A stretch of 64,000 nucleotides of DNA from Zygnema cylindricum. Its lineage: Eukaryota > Streptophyta > Zygnematophyceae > Zygnematales > Zygnemataceae. Both the position numbers and the translations under genes were made by a program. Location of the stretch: the NCBI GenBank assembly GCA_037447655.1, contig JBBHKE010001834.1:140043-204042 (forward strand), written 5' to 3'. Positions 21,707 through 35,700 of this stretch are shown here, piece by piece (position 1 is the stretch's first letter; each line of letters begins with the position of its first letter). The notes under the pieces are model-generated. The model did no database searches. It was not told the DNA's origin and saw only the letters and a list, made by a program, of their open reading frames with translations.

Positions 21707-22400
21707 GACAAAGGTAGCAAACGGTTATCCGAACCGTAACCGACCGTTAACCTACCGCCAACGTCGGATCCAGGACGGATTCGATTGCCGAATTTGGGGG
21801 GCAGGGAGGATTCGGATGGGTGATTCACGAAAAAATAAAATATGATAGCGGTCAGGTAAGCAACAAACGAAAAATATCGAAGGTTTTGTTCTATCAATAC
21901 TATCCAACATTATTGTACTTTGAATTCTTGGTATGGTGGAAGGTATTTGTATTACTAATTATGTACTTATTCGGGTACGGCTTAGAAATTGAGTTTCGAT
22001 TTAATTATTTTTTTTGTAAACGCGTTTCGGGTAACGGTTAACAATTTTGGAGTGTGAGATAACCCGGTCGGGCGTCGGGTTCTCATATTTTGAAAAAAAA
22101 AAACGGTCGGTTCTATTATTTTGACTTTTGCGACACTCTGATACATGGTGTACTGTAATATTTCGTATACATCGTATGCAAAGGAACATCGTCTCATGGT
22201 TTAATGCCCATAACGGTCTAACTAATGCGGTATTTGTGCCGACAACCGAGTTTTTGCTGTCGATTCGTAAGAACTTGAGCGCGCCTATTTCTAAACACTT
22301 TTCTTTTATTTTTTGCTATTCGCTGTTTGCCGTAGTTCCCGATCGCGTTGTTACACGCTATGGCCTATGAAACATTTTGAGAAAGTTGAAGGAAAATTAG
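21707..22400. other. Spacer without recognisable gene
   Basis: AT-rich sequence with a run of A (22095-22106). Open stretches on both strands are short and featureless. Confidence 0.6.
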
Positions 22401-23185
22401 TAGTGTTGTGTATCGGTAAAAAAATTATCGCGCTAACACCGATACTGATAGCTATTGGGTATCGAATGGTTAGAGGTCTCGATATATCGGTCCGAGACCA
22501 ACAAATTCCACATCGCCGATAACTTAAAATATATAGTATGTATACAATAGTACTTTGTAACATACTGTATTATTTTATAGACTTTATATAGCGTGGTATG
22601 CCACGTGTAAAAATTTGTTCCGTACGTTGTTTAATTGATTTTTTTTATGGATAGCGTGGCACATAAACGTTGACAAATTTAAAATAATTGTTTATAGTTC
22701 TAAAATTATAGTACCGAAACGAAAAAAATAAATTACATTGTAAATTTGTAAAATCAAACTTTTTCGAAAACCAGACGAACAGACGAACAAATCTGTCAGA
22801 CTGCCGCCATTAACTGCCATTTATAAAAAAATAACAATCAAAAGGACATTCTGAAAGGGGTACCCAAGTAAAACCCCCTTAAATTAGAAATAATTAAGGA
22901 AATATGGCGATTTTTTACCGAAATCGGGGAGAAGGGGGTCCGCGGCGCGTCCGGGGAATAACACGTACAGTTGAGTGTACCGGCCGTACATTTATCTGTA
23001 CGGTCCGTACAGATATCGCCGATAGTTATCGATATCGGTGTTATCGCCGATAATAACCGATAAATATCGGGTACTTATCGGCAATAACACCGATAACGAT
23101 TTATCGTACCAATATATCGATTATTGGCTACCCGAAAAAAGGCCCATATCGGTTACCGGCAAATCATTACCGATACACAACACTA
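22401..23185. mobile_element. hAT-like non-autonomous element, copy 2 (785 bp)
   Basis: Termini are TAGTGTTGTGTATCGGTAA and TTACCGATACACAACACTA, a perfect 19-bp inverted repeat. The interior matches the copy at 53758-55395 for several hundred bases, including GTGGTATGCCACGTG. The flanking octamers (AAAATTAG, CTATTTTT) are not direct repeats. Confidence 0.85.
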
Positions 23186-24361
23186 CTATTTTTAGTACTT
23201 AGTTCCAACTTATGAAGGCGGTATTTCTGGCACGAAGGTCATATTAGGATTTTACTGAAGTCAATTTGACCTCTGTCAATTCTGGAAGTTATAATATCCA
23301 ATGCAACCCTTGGATGTTAAACTGAGCTGAACTTCTGCAATTAATTTTGCGTTATAAAACATGTCATGTGCAAAGGAAAATCTTATTAATATTTCTCGGA
23401 AGCACCTGAAAATCCAAAGAAACAGCATTGAGGGACCAGTCTTTATCACTAAACCCCTCTCTTCAGCGACAATTTAAAATGATAGGTTTCCGTACCATAA
23501 CATTGTATCATTTGTGGCACTGAATGAATTTCCAGTACTAGATGACAGATGTTTGTTTTTCTATTCTCCCTTCTCATGCACTGTCTCCTCAAAGATCGTT
23601 AACTAATAACAGGCTTTCGCGAGTGCAGGCTTTTGTCCTTCGATGTGCTTTTGTTGTTACAGATTGTAGCGTGTTCTAAAACTCCCAAGCAAACTCTGAC
23701 AAGCTCAGAGGGTTTTAATGGAATGCTTTCAATAGTTCTATAGCTGTGTCAATGTTTGGTTGTTTTAGATTCGTATTTTGTCGATGTTTTTGAGGTTGTT
23801 CCTTAAAATGTATTTTGTTGGCTTGACCTTGTTGGTGTGCTTTGCTCTTCTGCATTATTTTTCCTTCTAGTTTGCATCCACCCACGTTCAGTATTTCAGT
23901 TTCATTTTTGCCATGATTTTTGTAACCATGTATAAATAAAAAACATCCCAATACGAGCCACATGTGAGAAGTGACTGTCATCAACTGCCCTCTTCCCTCT
24001 CCTTCTCCCCAGCTCTCTCCTCCTCTCTCTCTCGTGTAATCAACTATCGTACATGTAATTCTTTGTTAATTACTTCAGAATGCAAGAAAAACACGGACAA
24101 GAAACATACGAACAAAAAAAAAGGCAGAAACAGGGAAAAATGTCTGGATGACCTGAATGCCTAAGAGTAGCTTTCATGAAAAACATTTACAATTTTACAC
24201 TTTTATATCCTATGTATATGCTACAATATAGGATATACATAAACATATAGCAATACCATTCCCCCATGATAATTTTATGCAAAAAGATCAGAAAATCCAA
24301 AATCAAGCACACAAACGTTCTTTACCATTTCCTCTAATATCAACATTTTTTACGAAAACGT
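23186..24361. other. Spacer downstream of RPN1
   Basis: No gene supported. Short open stretches (23715-23984 minus, 23964-24164 plus) overlap each other and show no domain. The 3' end of RPN1 transcription is expected near 24340. Confidence 0.55.
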
Positions 24362-24367
24362 TTTATT
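24362..24367 (-). terminator. Polyadenylation signal of RPN1
   Basis: AATAAA on the minus strand, about 73 bases past the RPN1 stop codon, within TTTTGTAATAAAACG. That string also contains TGTAA, the usual green-algal signal. Confidence 0.6.
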
Positions 24368-24439
24368 ACAAAATGGGGAGTGGTGTACCGTGCTCTAATT
24401 AACACTTTCCGACCTTGAAGATTGCTCTGGGCCAGAAGA

Positions 24440-27400
24440 CTAGGAGCTTAAATGGTCCTCAACAAAATCAGGATTCTTTTTCAATACTACAAAACCTTCT
24501 AGAACCGACGTTAAGGGAACATATCTGCACATAAGACAAAACAAGCGATTGCTCAGTACGACCAAGGGTAAGGGAAAAATTAATTCAAAAGAGTCTCATG
24601 TGCAAAAACAATTAGAAACCCTATATACGGGTTCCTTCTACTAAACACATATTATACTAAAAAAAGCCGATTGAAAAGCGTGCAAAACAGGTTAACCATA
24701 TATAGCGTTTCCAATTGTTTTTGCACATTTGAAGCATGTATCAAACAGCTTTTCACTCAAATTTAGTAGAAAAGAAGTGCTTTATATCGAAGCCAGAAAG
24801 CCCTCTTAAGTAAATTCCTTTGGTAGATTCTCAAAGCAAGGCGACATGGGTTAGTAACATGATGAAAAAAACTGAATCCACTTTTTCAATGACAGGAAAA
24901 CAAAGAGATGAGTTACAAAACCAGACTCCTCTTTTCATTTACACCATCCCCGGCTGAAACTATGCGGTCATTATGTGATTTTAGGAGGTCTACTGATTTT
25001 GCGCCATGTCTCTTTCACTGGTGACTGGAACTTGGTCAAACCAGTTTGGCTTCGGTGACTTCATGGTCTCTCACATGAATTACGAAATTAACCATTTAGT
25101 CAAACTAAATGACTTGATAGTCTTGGGCTAAGAGCTATCCAAAATAAACATGTAGTTGATTCTCACAAATCTTTCAAGTCAGAATTACAAAGTTATCTTG
25201 AAATTCACATTATCATCTACTCCAAAAATGACTGCTAATAGCTTTTAGTGTTGAACATTTTTTGGGCATTTCAAGGTGTTTTTCCACAAGAACATTTTCT
25301 GATTTTCAATCGTGACATCGCGATAGAAAGGTGAGAGCATCACCTTTCGATTGCTTCCTTAGAAAAAATAACACAATGGACGACGGTAAACATTTGAGCA
25401 CCCTTTTAACCCTTATAGCGATGGGTGGTGTACTACCTATTCCAACAAAAGATCTAAAACCAACTACTTTTCTGAACCTTTCACTTCATCCTTATACCAT
25501 CCCCATCTACTCGGGTTTTCATCATGCATTTTTTTAACATGAGAATTTTGTACTTTATAAATATCTGACAGAAGCAATGAAAAATAAGTCGGTTGTTGTT
25601 CTCCTGCGGTTTTTAAAAAGATATTTCGTACTTTGGAAAAAAACATGAAAAACACTCACTTGCTTATCGCAATTCTCCCGTGGTTTTAATCGGAAGTATT
25701 GTAGTTTTTACAAAAGCAATGAAAAAAAAATACTCACTTGTTTGTTGCCAATTCTGCCCGGTCTCCAGTAGCCAGAAGTACAGGAGTTGTGTGCGTTTGA
25801 AATCCTGTAATGGTCTTGGGTCGTCCAGCTTGACCGACAATATCCACTGCTTGACCGACACGGACCGAAACAGAGAGAGGCTTCAAATCCTCATCGAGAG
25901 TCATCAACATACGAGGCTGCGAGAATCCCAGAAAACCGCGCCAAAAAATAATGGTTCACAAAAGAAAAAAAAAAAAAAAAACTTCTTGAGTTTTGGAGAA
26001 GGTTCTTGGAGGGAGCCTAGAAGGACAAAGGTCTTTCTGACAAACGACGGGGTAAAAGTATCCCATTCTGAAGTTTTGTGTAGACTGGAGCTTGCCCGGT
26101 TAGGATTTGCTAAAAAGGAGGATCCAGTCAAACGCCGAGAAGTTCTATAATTTTCGTCAGGCAGCCAAAAAGACGCAAAAAAACACTAAAATCAGCTAGA
26201 ACAAGGCTTTTTTCTGCAACAAGGGCAGTGCATATACGGGAGAGCCTCATTCTGCAACATAACTCGGACTCAACAAAGACCTCCCTCCCTCTCTCTCTCT
26301 CTCACACACACATCCCCCCCCCCGCCACCCACCTCTCTCTCTCTCTCCATCTTTGTGCATGTCTATGCCTGCCACAATGTGGCATAAAAATGTCAAGCGT
26401 TTTCTGACAAGTGGTAAATAAGTTAAGAGGGAAAAGCAAAAAAACCCCACATCCCTAAAGATAATAACTTGCAAAAATGAGAATTAGAATCAGAAACAAA
26501 AACAAAAAAGGATCTTATGTTCAGCCAGAGAAGAAGCTCTCACTTGCATTGCTGGGACTAAGAAGTAGAGGGAGTAGTGATATTTGCCCAACACTAGTCC
26601 CTTCATATCCAAACAGCTGTGAAGGAATGCCGTAAGCCCAGCCACTGCCACACTGCAGTAACAAAATCTCATAAAGTTTAGAATCAATGCTCTGTTAAAC
26701 AACACTTTCTTTAGACTATTTACTGCAGCCATAAACCCTTTGGAAGTTTAGAAAAATTGTTTTTAAAAACGACATTTTCTTTAGACTATTTACTGCAGCC
26801 GTAAACCGTTAAAGAGTTAGGACAATAGTTTAAAAAAAAAGCGCTTTCTTTAGACTACTTGCTGGATCCACAAACTTTTGAAAAGTTTAGAATAACAGCT
26901 TTTTTAAACAAAACATACTTTATACTACATATATATATATACAAATATATAAAAAAAACAGAAAGGGTTAGTTCTCCCTTTTCCTATTCTCCTTCCTTAT
27001 AACACTATTTAAAATTCGAGAGTGTCGTTCTACCTTACTTAAATATAGGTGGACATAAGAGTATTAACAAATCTCATGCATACTCTCAATTTTACCTCCA
27101 ACCGCAGCCTCAAAGACTGTTACAAACCCCAGAAAAGAGACCCAGGAGCTGCCCTTACTTAGATAGGAGGAAGAGGTCTGAATGGTACGGATTAAGAGTT
27201 GGTAATCCTTTCCCCAGATGTGTCAATCCCTGTGCTATCCTCACCTGCCAAAACAAAAACAACTGCCTGTAAGAACATTTTTTAAATGAATGAATTCAAA
27301 TATAATTATGCTTCCCTGTTGCCCAAATTAACAAGAGAACGAGAAGACAAACACAGTTGGACAAAGAGGGCTTGACAGCAGGATCATATGAACTAAGCGT

Positions 27401-30400
27401 ACCTCCTCTTACAACTAAACTGCGTGACAAAGCATTAATTTGCCATGACCAGTCTGATGTCATACAGGTTGCAAATCAGGAATTCACAAAATTAACTTCC
27501 TCTTTCTGAGCGTTATCTTAGACCTTCAATTTCCTGTATTTTTGGAGTGTACTTACAAAGAAGAGAGGGCTGGGATCCTTGTAATAGTAGCTTGAAAGAT
27601 TCCTTAACATGCCAGCAATTCGAGCATTGTTTGTGCCAGCCCCAATAAGTCCAAGTGCGAGAATAGCCCCCTATGACAAACAAAAAAATGAACCTGTCTT
27701 AAAATAAGATTACAAAAATGGACACATACCTGAGCATGTTTTAGAATATTTTTTTGGCACTCATAAAGCAGCTTTCCCTTGGGTTAGAACACCTGCTATT
27801 AAAAAAAGTGGTCGCAACAACTCTCCCGGAGAATAAACTAAAAGAAGAATAGTTTAGGAGGAAGTTTGCAAACCGATAATCCTTAGAAAAGAACGTTTCA
27901 ATCAAACAATTCACAAGGAACAAGGAAAGGAGTAGCAAGATGTAAATAGGAAAATCAACCAAGCATCCCAAAATCTGTTGCCCATCTCACGGACATCCTT
28001 GCTGAATTTTTATGTGAGACTATACAAAGATCCATTTCTGAATTTCTCACCATGGCAACTTCTGAATCACTGTCGTGACTTAACCTGCTCAGTGTATCCA
28101 TAACATTGATCTGCATCAAAAAAAAAAAAAACAACCGAGAGATTCAGCTTCTAGAAACAAATACGAAGGGCTCTGCAAAAGCGAATACTGTTTAAATTGA
28201 TTTGGCACACAAAAACTGCTTTTTCCCTGTTTGAAACTTCAAGCATGTGTTGTGCAATTCGCTTTTGTTGTGCATGAAACGATTTCCTTTTCAAATCTTT
28301 TATATACCCAACTTCCAAAGATTTATTAGTTCGTTAAAAAAAACGATCCAGGCTCTCCTAAAATTTAATTTTACTTAATGATCGAGAAAATCGCTCCAGG
28401 AAAAAACAGTGGTGAACTCACAGACCTGCTCATCTAGCTGAATCAAAAGGTGCAATTTTGGTGATTGGCAAGCACTGAAAGCTTGGCAAAATAACCGTCA
28501 TCAAATTAAATCTAAATAGACTAACATGACAGACTTACTCCACTCAATACTGAATGCTTTCTTGAATGCCTTCAACAAACAGAATCACAGGGGTAGCAGT
28601 CATTTCGAGAAGAACAACATTAAAGCTAATACTGCAAATAAACATATCCAGATCCCTATTCCTTTCCTCTCACACCTTTAAAATCAGAAATTAACGGGAT
28701 TAGAGGTATCCCTTTTCATCTATCAACTTTGGATTGGAAGGAAATTGACCGGATTTCAAGGGCTATCCCCTTTCCACTCACCCTTTCAAACTATCCTCGT
28801 CTCCTCTCACCTTTGGATTAGAGATCGAAAGGATTCCAAGGGCAAGTGGAACAGCCCTACGAACATTCGGATCGCCATACTGAAGCAAGTGAGTCAAACT
28901 CCTGACTGCCATATCCAATCCAAGTTCCTCAGCCATGGCTATAAGTCCAATTCCAAGGACAGCAGGAGCCTGGTGTGTATCATTTTTGCCATCCAGATGA
29001 TCGCCACAAATTGATAGCAAGTGTTGAATCTGTGAATGAGAAAAAGAAACGTGCATAAAATTTTGAAGGAGTCGCCATAGAAGCAAAAGTAAAATTTCAG
29101 GAACCCTGTTGCAAGAGCCACATATGTTCATATGTTGTACAGAAAGGGAGCAAGCATAACATCAAGGGAAAAAAGAAAATAAAAAAAATCTAACTCCACT
29201 AAAGTATTGTGGCTGTCACGGGGGAGTTATGAGACCTTGAGGACATTTCCGGTGCCTGCATATGCACATGATTCCAGTGTCACTTGACAGTAGGTTGAGA
29301 TTTTCTCCGGGAATGTTTTTGCTACCTCCATTGTTGCGTCTACAGCATCCTGAAAGCAACAGACAATCAAACATAGTAAGGAAACGAATAACAACATAAT
29401 AAGTCCAGTCCCGATTCCCACCCAATAGCTGACACAACTTGTTTGTAGAAGCAGGGGATAAAAAATGAAAATTCAGTCATCGAATCTTCTGAGACTAATT
29501 TCAGTCAGGTGGCAAAGAAAATGCTCTCCAGAGTTCGTAAAAGTAAATTATACCCTACAATTCATCCACAAAAAAAACTCAGATCAAAATAACTCAGTCA
29601 ACGACAGAGATAAAACTACTAATGCATATTCAAACAAGGCAAATATCACCTCAGACATGTCAATTTACACCCTAAAACTCCCCAAAAGAATTAAGTACAC
29701 TAAAGAAATTTACCATCGTTTTCTGGGTAAAATGTGCGCAATTGTACACTGCACAATTCTTTTGAGTGACTCTGCTACTCATAAAACTGTACAGCTAAAC
29801 ACAAAATGAGAGTAAATTTTGGTATTGTGGCCTTATTACCAACAATTCTGAATCACCTTAAACAAACTATGAAGCAATTAACAACTCACCTGCTTCCCTA
29901 GAAATAGCAATCCCAATCCCAAGCAAAGGTATCGAGCCATGGGCTCGCCCATTTCATTTTCCCGTTCCATAAAGGCCAAAATTATAGCCTGTGCCGCGTG
30001 CTCATTACAAGATCCCACAAAAACGAGACCCAAAGCAAGGGCTGCAAATCCTGCGACGTCCAATGGTGCTTTTGAATCCGCAACAACTGGAGTTAAGAGC
30101 CCGAGAAGCTGCAAAAAAGCAAGAAAAGAAAAAGGGATTACTAAAAAGCAGAAAGAGGCGTTTTACGGGGGAGGGGGGCTTTTCATGGTTGCGAAAATAG
30201 CATCATAAAAGAACGCATTTTGTACTAGAAACTGGAGTTAAGAGCCCAAGAAGCTGCAAGGATGGACCATCAAAAAGGCAACGACAGAGGCATTAAAAGG
30301 GCTTCTTATTGTTGTCAAATAAGATCACGAAAGAATGCATGTTGAGCTAGTCCCTTGCCAGGAGAATCGCTATGTGCTAATCAATCATGCATTGCAGTTC

Positions 30401-32720
30401 AATTCCTTTGAGGATTTGCAAAAGATTTTCATAGAGTACAAGGCAAAATTAAACAAGCACATCTAAACATCCTAGCAACATAATAATTATTACTCAGTTG
30501 CATGCTTCTGAACAAAATGCCATTAATGTGCTAAACCCATATGAGAAAACTCATCACTAAAGGACTTGGTAATGTCGGCATATTAAGCACTTACGTGATC
30601 CTAGCTTGAATACAAAACATATCTAGCCTGCTAGCATGTATTCCCTACAAGTACAATAATAGATACGGTGGTATAAGTGTTAGAAGTTCCATACGTCCAA
30701 TGTTTCATATGAAGAACTTATGCAAGGATGCTTCCCAGTGTCTCTCTACAGTTGCTTTATGCTAGCAAAAGGTAGTTTTTGTGGGTTTCTGGGATTGTGT
30801 TCTTCATCAAAACAGACTGGGATTTGCGATAGATATTAACTCCTGAAAATTGACATGCTTATGACAGTTAGTTGACCTTCACAAGTGACCAAAAGAGGAA
30901 ACTACTCGGGAATGCTAATTAAATATCTGAGAAAACCTAATGTTAGTGTAACTCACTTCATCTTTGTTGGAACCAGCATATGCCAGGCCCAGCCCCATAA
31001 TGGCACCTATTCGAATTGTCGGATCCTCTTTCTCGACAGACTCATACAGAAGAGCATAAGCCTGCGGCATAAAAACATCACAAAATTTATGCCTGTGTTA
31101 AAAAGGAGCTTCAGAAAGAGATAACGAGAATGTGACAAAAGACTGCCTTGACGAGCCAGTAAGTCGATGCTCTTAAAATTTCCCGCTGGGTATAACACAC
31201 AGGTGAGGGAGAAAACAAGTCTCAAGGAGAGTTGGATTTAATGAGGAAGCTGAGAAACTCACCGGATCACACTCATTACGAACTCCACAATTGACAATAC
31301 CAACAGCTAACAAGGCTCCTGCAACAATGTTGTTATCTTGACTATAAAGGTACTTGTCGATCTTTGGAAGACCTCCATCAACATCCCATAGGACAATGAG
31401 ACCCTGCAAAAATCCAAAACCAAGGTCAGTTACATTGAAAATCAATGACTCATCCATGCAATAGATCTCAAAAAGCCTCTAAAAAAGAGCTAAATTGCGG
31501 ATGACAAATTCCAACAGCAACTGAAACCAGGCAACAGCGAAGCCAGCAATACTACTCCTCCAATATCTTTATCTATAATAGGAAAAGAAACTATATCCAG
31601 AAATCCTTGTACAACAATGACTAGACCCATATCAAACAACCATCGTTGGCAAGCAAATGTACACTATACATGTCTGACATAAGAAACTAATAACCATCCT
31701 TTGTGGAGAAGGAAACTAATAATCGTGATTCTGACTTTCCGCTGCTTTTAAAACACTGGTTGTGACGAAAGGAATACCAAAAAAAACGTAATGATAACAA
31801 GGGCATGTGCCTCACCAAGCTACCAGCTGCACTGATTTTTCCATGCTCCTTGTTCTTAAACAGCCAGCTTCCAGCCATACCACTGCTTGAAGCTGGGTCT
31901 GTTGCTGTCATTAACTTATCCTGAAAAAGAAAAAAAAAAAACCACACCTCCAACTCCTATTAGCACATCATACTAGCCTCCGCAAGTTTTCCGTGGTAAC
32001 TCTTCTGCCACATGATTTATGAATATGAACATCGTAAAATTTTCAACACGGAGAGAGGATTCAGTAGTAAAAAATAATAATATAGAATGCCCAGTCCGGC
32101 GCAGATAAGAATGTCCATTCTTCTCCCGCATTAACATTGTACAACATCCAAAAGCCTCAAAAAAAGTAGAAAAATAGGGCAAACATGGCTGAAGCTCAGT
32201 CCGCACAGATAGGTATGTACCTGCCCAAAACCAGCATTTACAAAACCATTGACAAAAGTCGCTGCCAAGTTTTGTCGAGCAGAATCCACACTCAACTGAG
32301 CAGTTGCCCGGCCGTCTATCAAGTGGTTCTGCCAACCAGGAGTGCACCAAGAATGCCATCAAAAAGCGTACACTATGCAAACAGGAAGTTAAAATGGCAA
32401 CAACCTCAAAAGAAGGTCATACTGGTCATGTCAGTCCTGACTTGCCCAACCAAGAGTTTTAAGTTACAGGTTAGTCTGGGATTAGGAAAAAGACTTCATC
32501 TTTTTCACAAGTTATGCTGCCAAAGAAGCCGTGACCTTTCTCTACTGCCCAGAAGCTCACTCCCATTCCATTACAAGAAGGAAAACTCTCAAATCCCTTG
32601 AGGTCACCTCTATCTAACCCAAAAAATTCAAGCACAGCAAAGAGAGATTTCAACCTCGGACAATGGAACATAATCATAAACACATAAAGATCAAGTAACA
32701 GATGAGGGAATAAAAGAGAG

Positions 32721-32773
<53 letters not shown>

Positions 32774-35700
32774 AGAAAAAGAAGAAGATAGCTTGAGGTA
32801 AACAACGACAAATCCTAACCACGAATAATGTCTCACTTTGTAGATATCTTCAGGGGCCTTTGGTTCCATCACATCCAAGTCGCGTGCGAGAGTCAAATAC
32901 CATTCACTCAGCTTACTGCTGCTGAGGATCTCTTGAAGAGCCTCTCTTTCTTGGTCATTAGCAAGAGTCGAGTCATCCTCCAGATCCAGTACAAACCCCT
33001 GGTGACATGCAAGAACAGAAACATATGAATTTTTCGAAATGTCTTTCATAAATTCACATTTACCTCAACTGAGAAACGGAAAAAAAAACACCTACAATTG
33101 GCCAAAAGGTGATGCCTGTACCTGGCGAGCCAGAATGTAAGCCAATTGCTTCTTCTCAAGTCCTTCAGAGGCTGTGAATGTTGCCTTCACATACTGCACA
33201 AGGCCCTTCCAATGTAACAGTAAGATAAACTCAAAACTTCAGAGACACTTGAAATGGAATAGTGACAGTATGCAAGCTTATGAATATTGACCGTTGAAAA
33301 CAAGAAGTGTGTCCAGTAATTAATCTTGAAAAGTAACCTACATTATCTTTACAGCGAACAAACGAGTAATCTGCCAATATAACCAAAGGCTTCCAAAATT
33401 AGATAAAAATAAACCCCACGAGTCCAAATAAATGCCAGCTTTAGCTGACTTGCTCATAGCAGGAGACAAAATTCAGCAAAAGGTTGAAAAATTATGTCCA
33501 TTCATCATAAAATCAAACAATAGTTGTGGTGAAGTAAAAGAGACTTAGAATGGCGAAAAGCAAATTTTGCAGTGCATAAGTATCATCAATTTCAGAAAAC
33601 ACAAAAATGCCATCTGCTTTAGAACAGCATAATGCTGCACATTGATCATGAAGATGAGAAAAAAATAGAAGATATGTACTGGAATACTGTGCTTTCCAAA
33701 AAAAACATTGCTGAGATACCCTGTAAACTTGCACAGAAGGGGGACCCAGGAGGGCAAGTCGGAATCCCTGATCTACATACTTGGGAGACATACAAACCAG
33801 TGATTGTAAAAAAGTGCGTCTTGAATCATAGGATGTTCTTTAGCAATAATCATTTTCCAAATAAAATTAAGGTTATTATTACACTCATATAAATCTCGAC
33901 AAAATTGCTTTAAAATGTACGTTTTGCTAAAAATGGAGTTTTAAACATGGCCTAATAGATTTAAGAGTTGAATCTTGCCTCAAGATTGTCCATCCGAAGG
34001 GCCACTCGCAATGCATCCGGATACTTGTGAACTTTGGTGTATATCTTGTATGCCACTTCCAAAACCAGCATATCATCCGGCTCTGGAACATAGCTGCCAT
34101 AGATAAAGTTTAAGCCCAACCCATGTCTCATTTCTCCACACCATTTACGAAGTTAACCCTTAGCTTCTGATATCTAAGTTTTTTATGGATTAAGAGTTGA
34201 AAAGTTTTTGTATTGATTAAGAAGTAAACCATAAGTTCATGATGCCCTAAGCTTTCAATTGAATAAGAAAATCACCCTAAGTTCATAACGCCCTAAGGTT
34301 TCTATTCGTTAAAAAATCTTCTAAGTTCATGATGCCTTAAACTGCTATTGACTCAGAAGTTAACCCCGGTTCATGAAGACCTAGGCTTTCAATTCTCAAA
34401 ACTTTCTAGCTGGAATAAGAAACAGATCCCAGGTATCTAACCAATAAACAATCTGAGGATTCTTTATCGTGCTACTAGATGGCTACTATAGACACTAAGA
34501 CACCCTAGAGAAACATCAAGATCCGAACTTAAACCATCGGAAGGGAGAATGAATTCATTAAAAAAAAAAGGGCCCCCCAAAAACCCTATTGGCATGGGAC
34601 TTCCGCAACAATTTTGAAGTTCACTCAAGTGAAAAAGGTATGGTTAAACCAAAAAATTTCACAGCTTTGCCCAAAATCTCAACTAAACAACGTTAGCACC
34701 TCAGCACCTCTTAACACCTTATGCCGCTTTTAGTATGATCCTGAAGACAGTAGTACTGCACTCCTAGGCAGGCTCCAAGTCACCTTCATACTACCATAGC
34801 TGTTTTCCTCCCATCTCCCTTCAAAGTCTAATTTCCCACTCTATCTCCCTCCTCCCGTCATTATGTGCCCTACACTACTTGCACATCACCTCACCCCCAT
34901 TTTAATCCACAGGCTTTAATCGCTATCTGGACAAGAATCTACAACTTCCCAAGAAACCTACTATCCCTGAAAGAAATAGATAATGTGATACTTAAGCAGG
35001 TTGAACAGTGACTCAAATCAGCATATCCTTCTCCAGGACTCAAACATAAACAAGGATAGTGGAAGACATAACGGCCAGAGTGACACATACCTGGCACAGC
35101 TAGTAAGATAGAGGCAAGTTCTATGATAGTTAGGAGTGTCAATCTGTTCGACCAACAGCTCCAAGCTATCCACCTGCACAAAACAGGACACGCATATTAC
35201 ATTGAGTCCTGATTGACTAGAAACTGGTTAAAACTCTGCATAATTATAGGTCAGAAGGGCTGAAAATCCTCTTTCAACAAAATGCACTAGCACACTATTA
35301 GATGGATTCTTCTACTTAATAGATTATTTCAAGAATTGACAACTTGATCATCTTGCAAACCCTTTTCATGAGGTAACATAGGCTGCATAAGTTATGCCCT
35401 TGGGTAGAAAACCTCTCTCATTATACCTTAAAGCCCGCTTTGCACAGAAACGAAATTGAGATTCTCGTGTAAAAGCTGGTCAAGAAGGTCAGCCAAACAA
35501 TTTGTCTGGATGCTAAAGTGTTTTCTCAATAACTTCCAATTACCACTCGAAGTTTGGGCAAGCACTCATGCAACCTTACTAGCATGTTAAAGAAAAATAG
35601 TTGGGGGAGATGTTAAACCAAAATACACTTTCCACGTTTATGGTCCCACATGATTTGCACATTTTAGTTTTGCCAATTCAATTTTGTCCTTCCCAATTTC

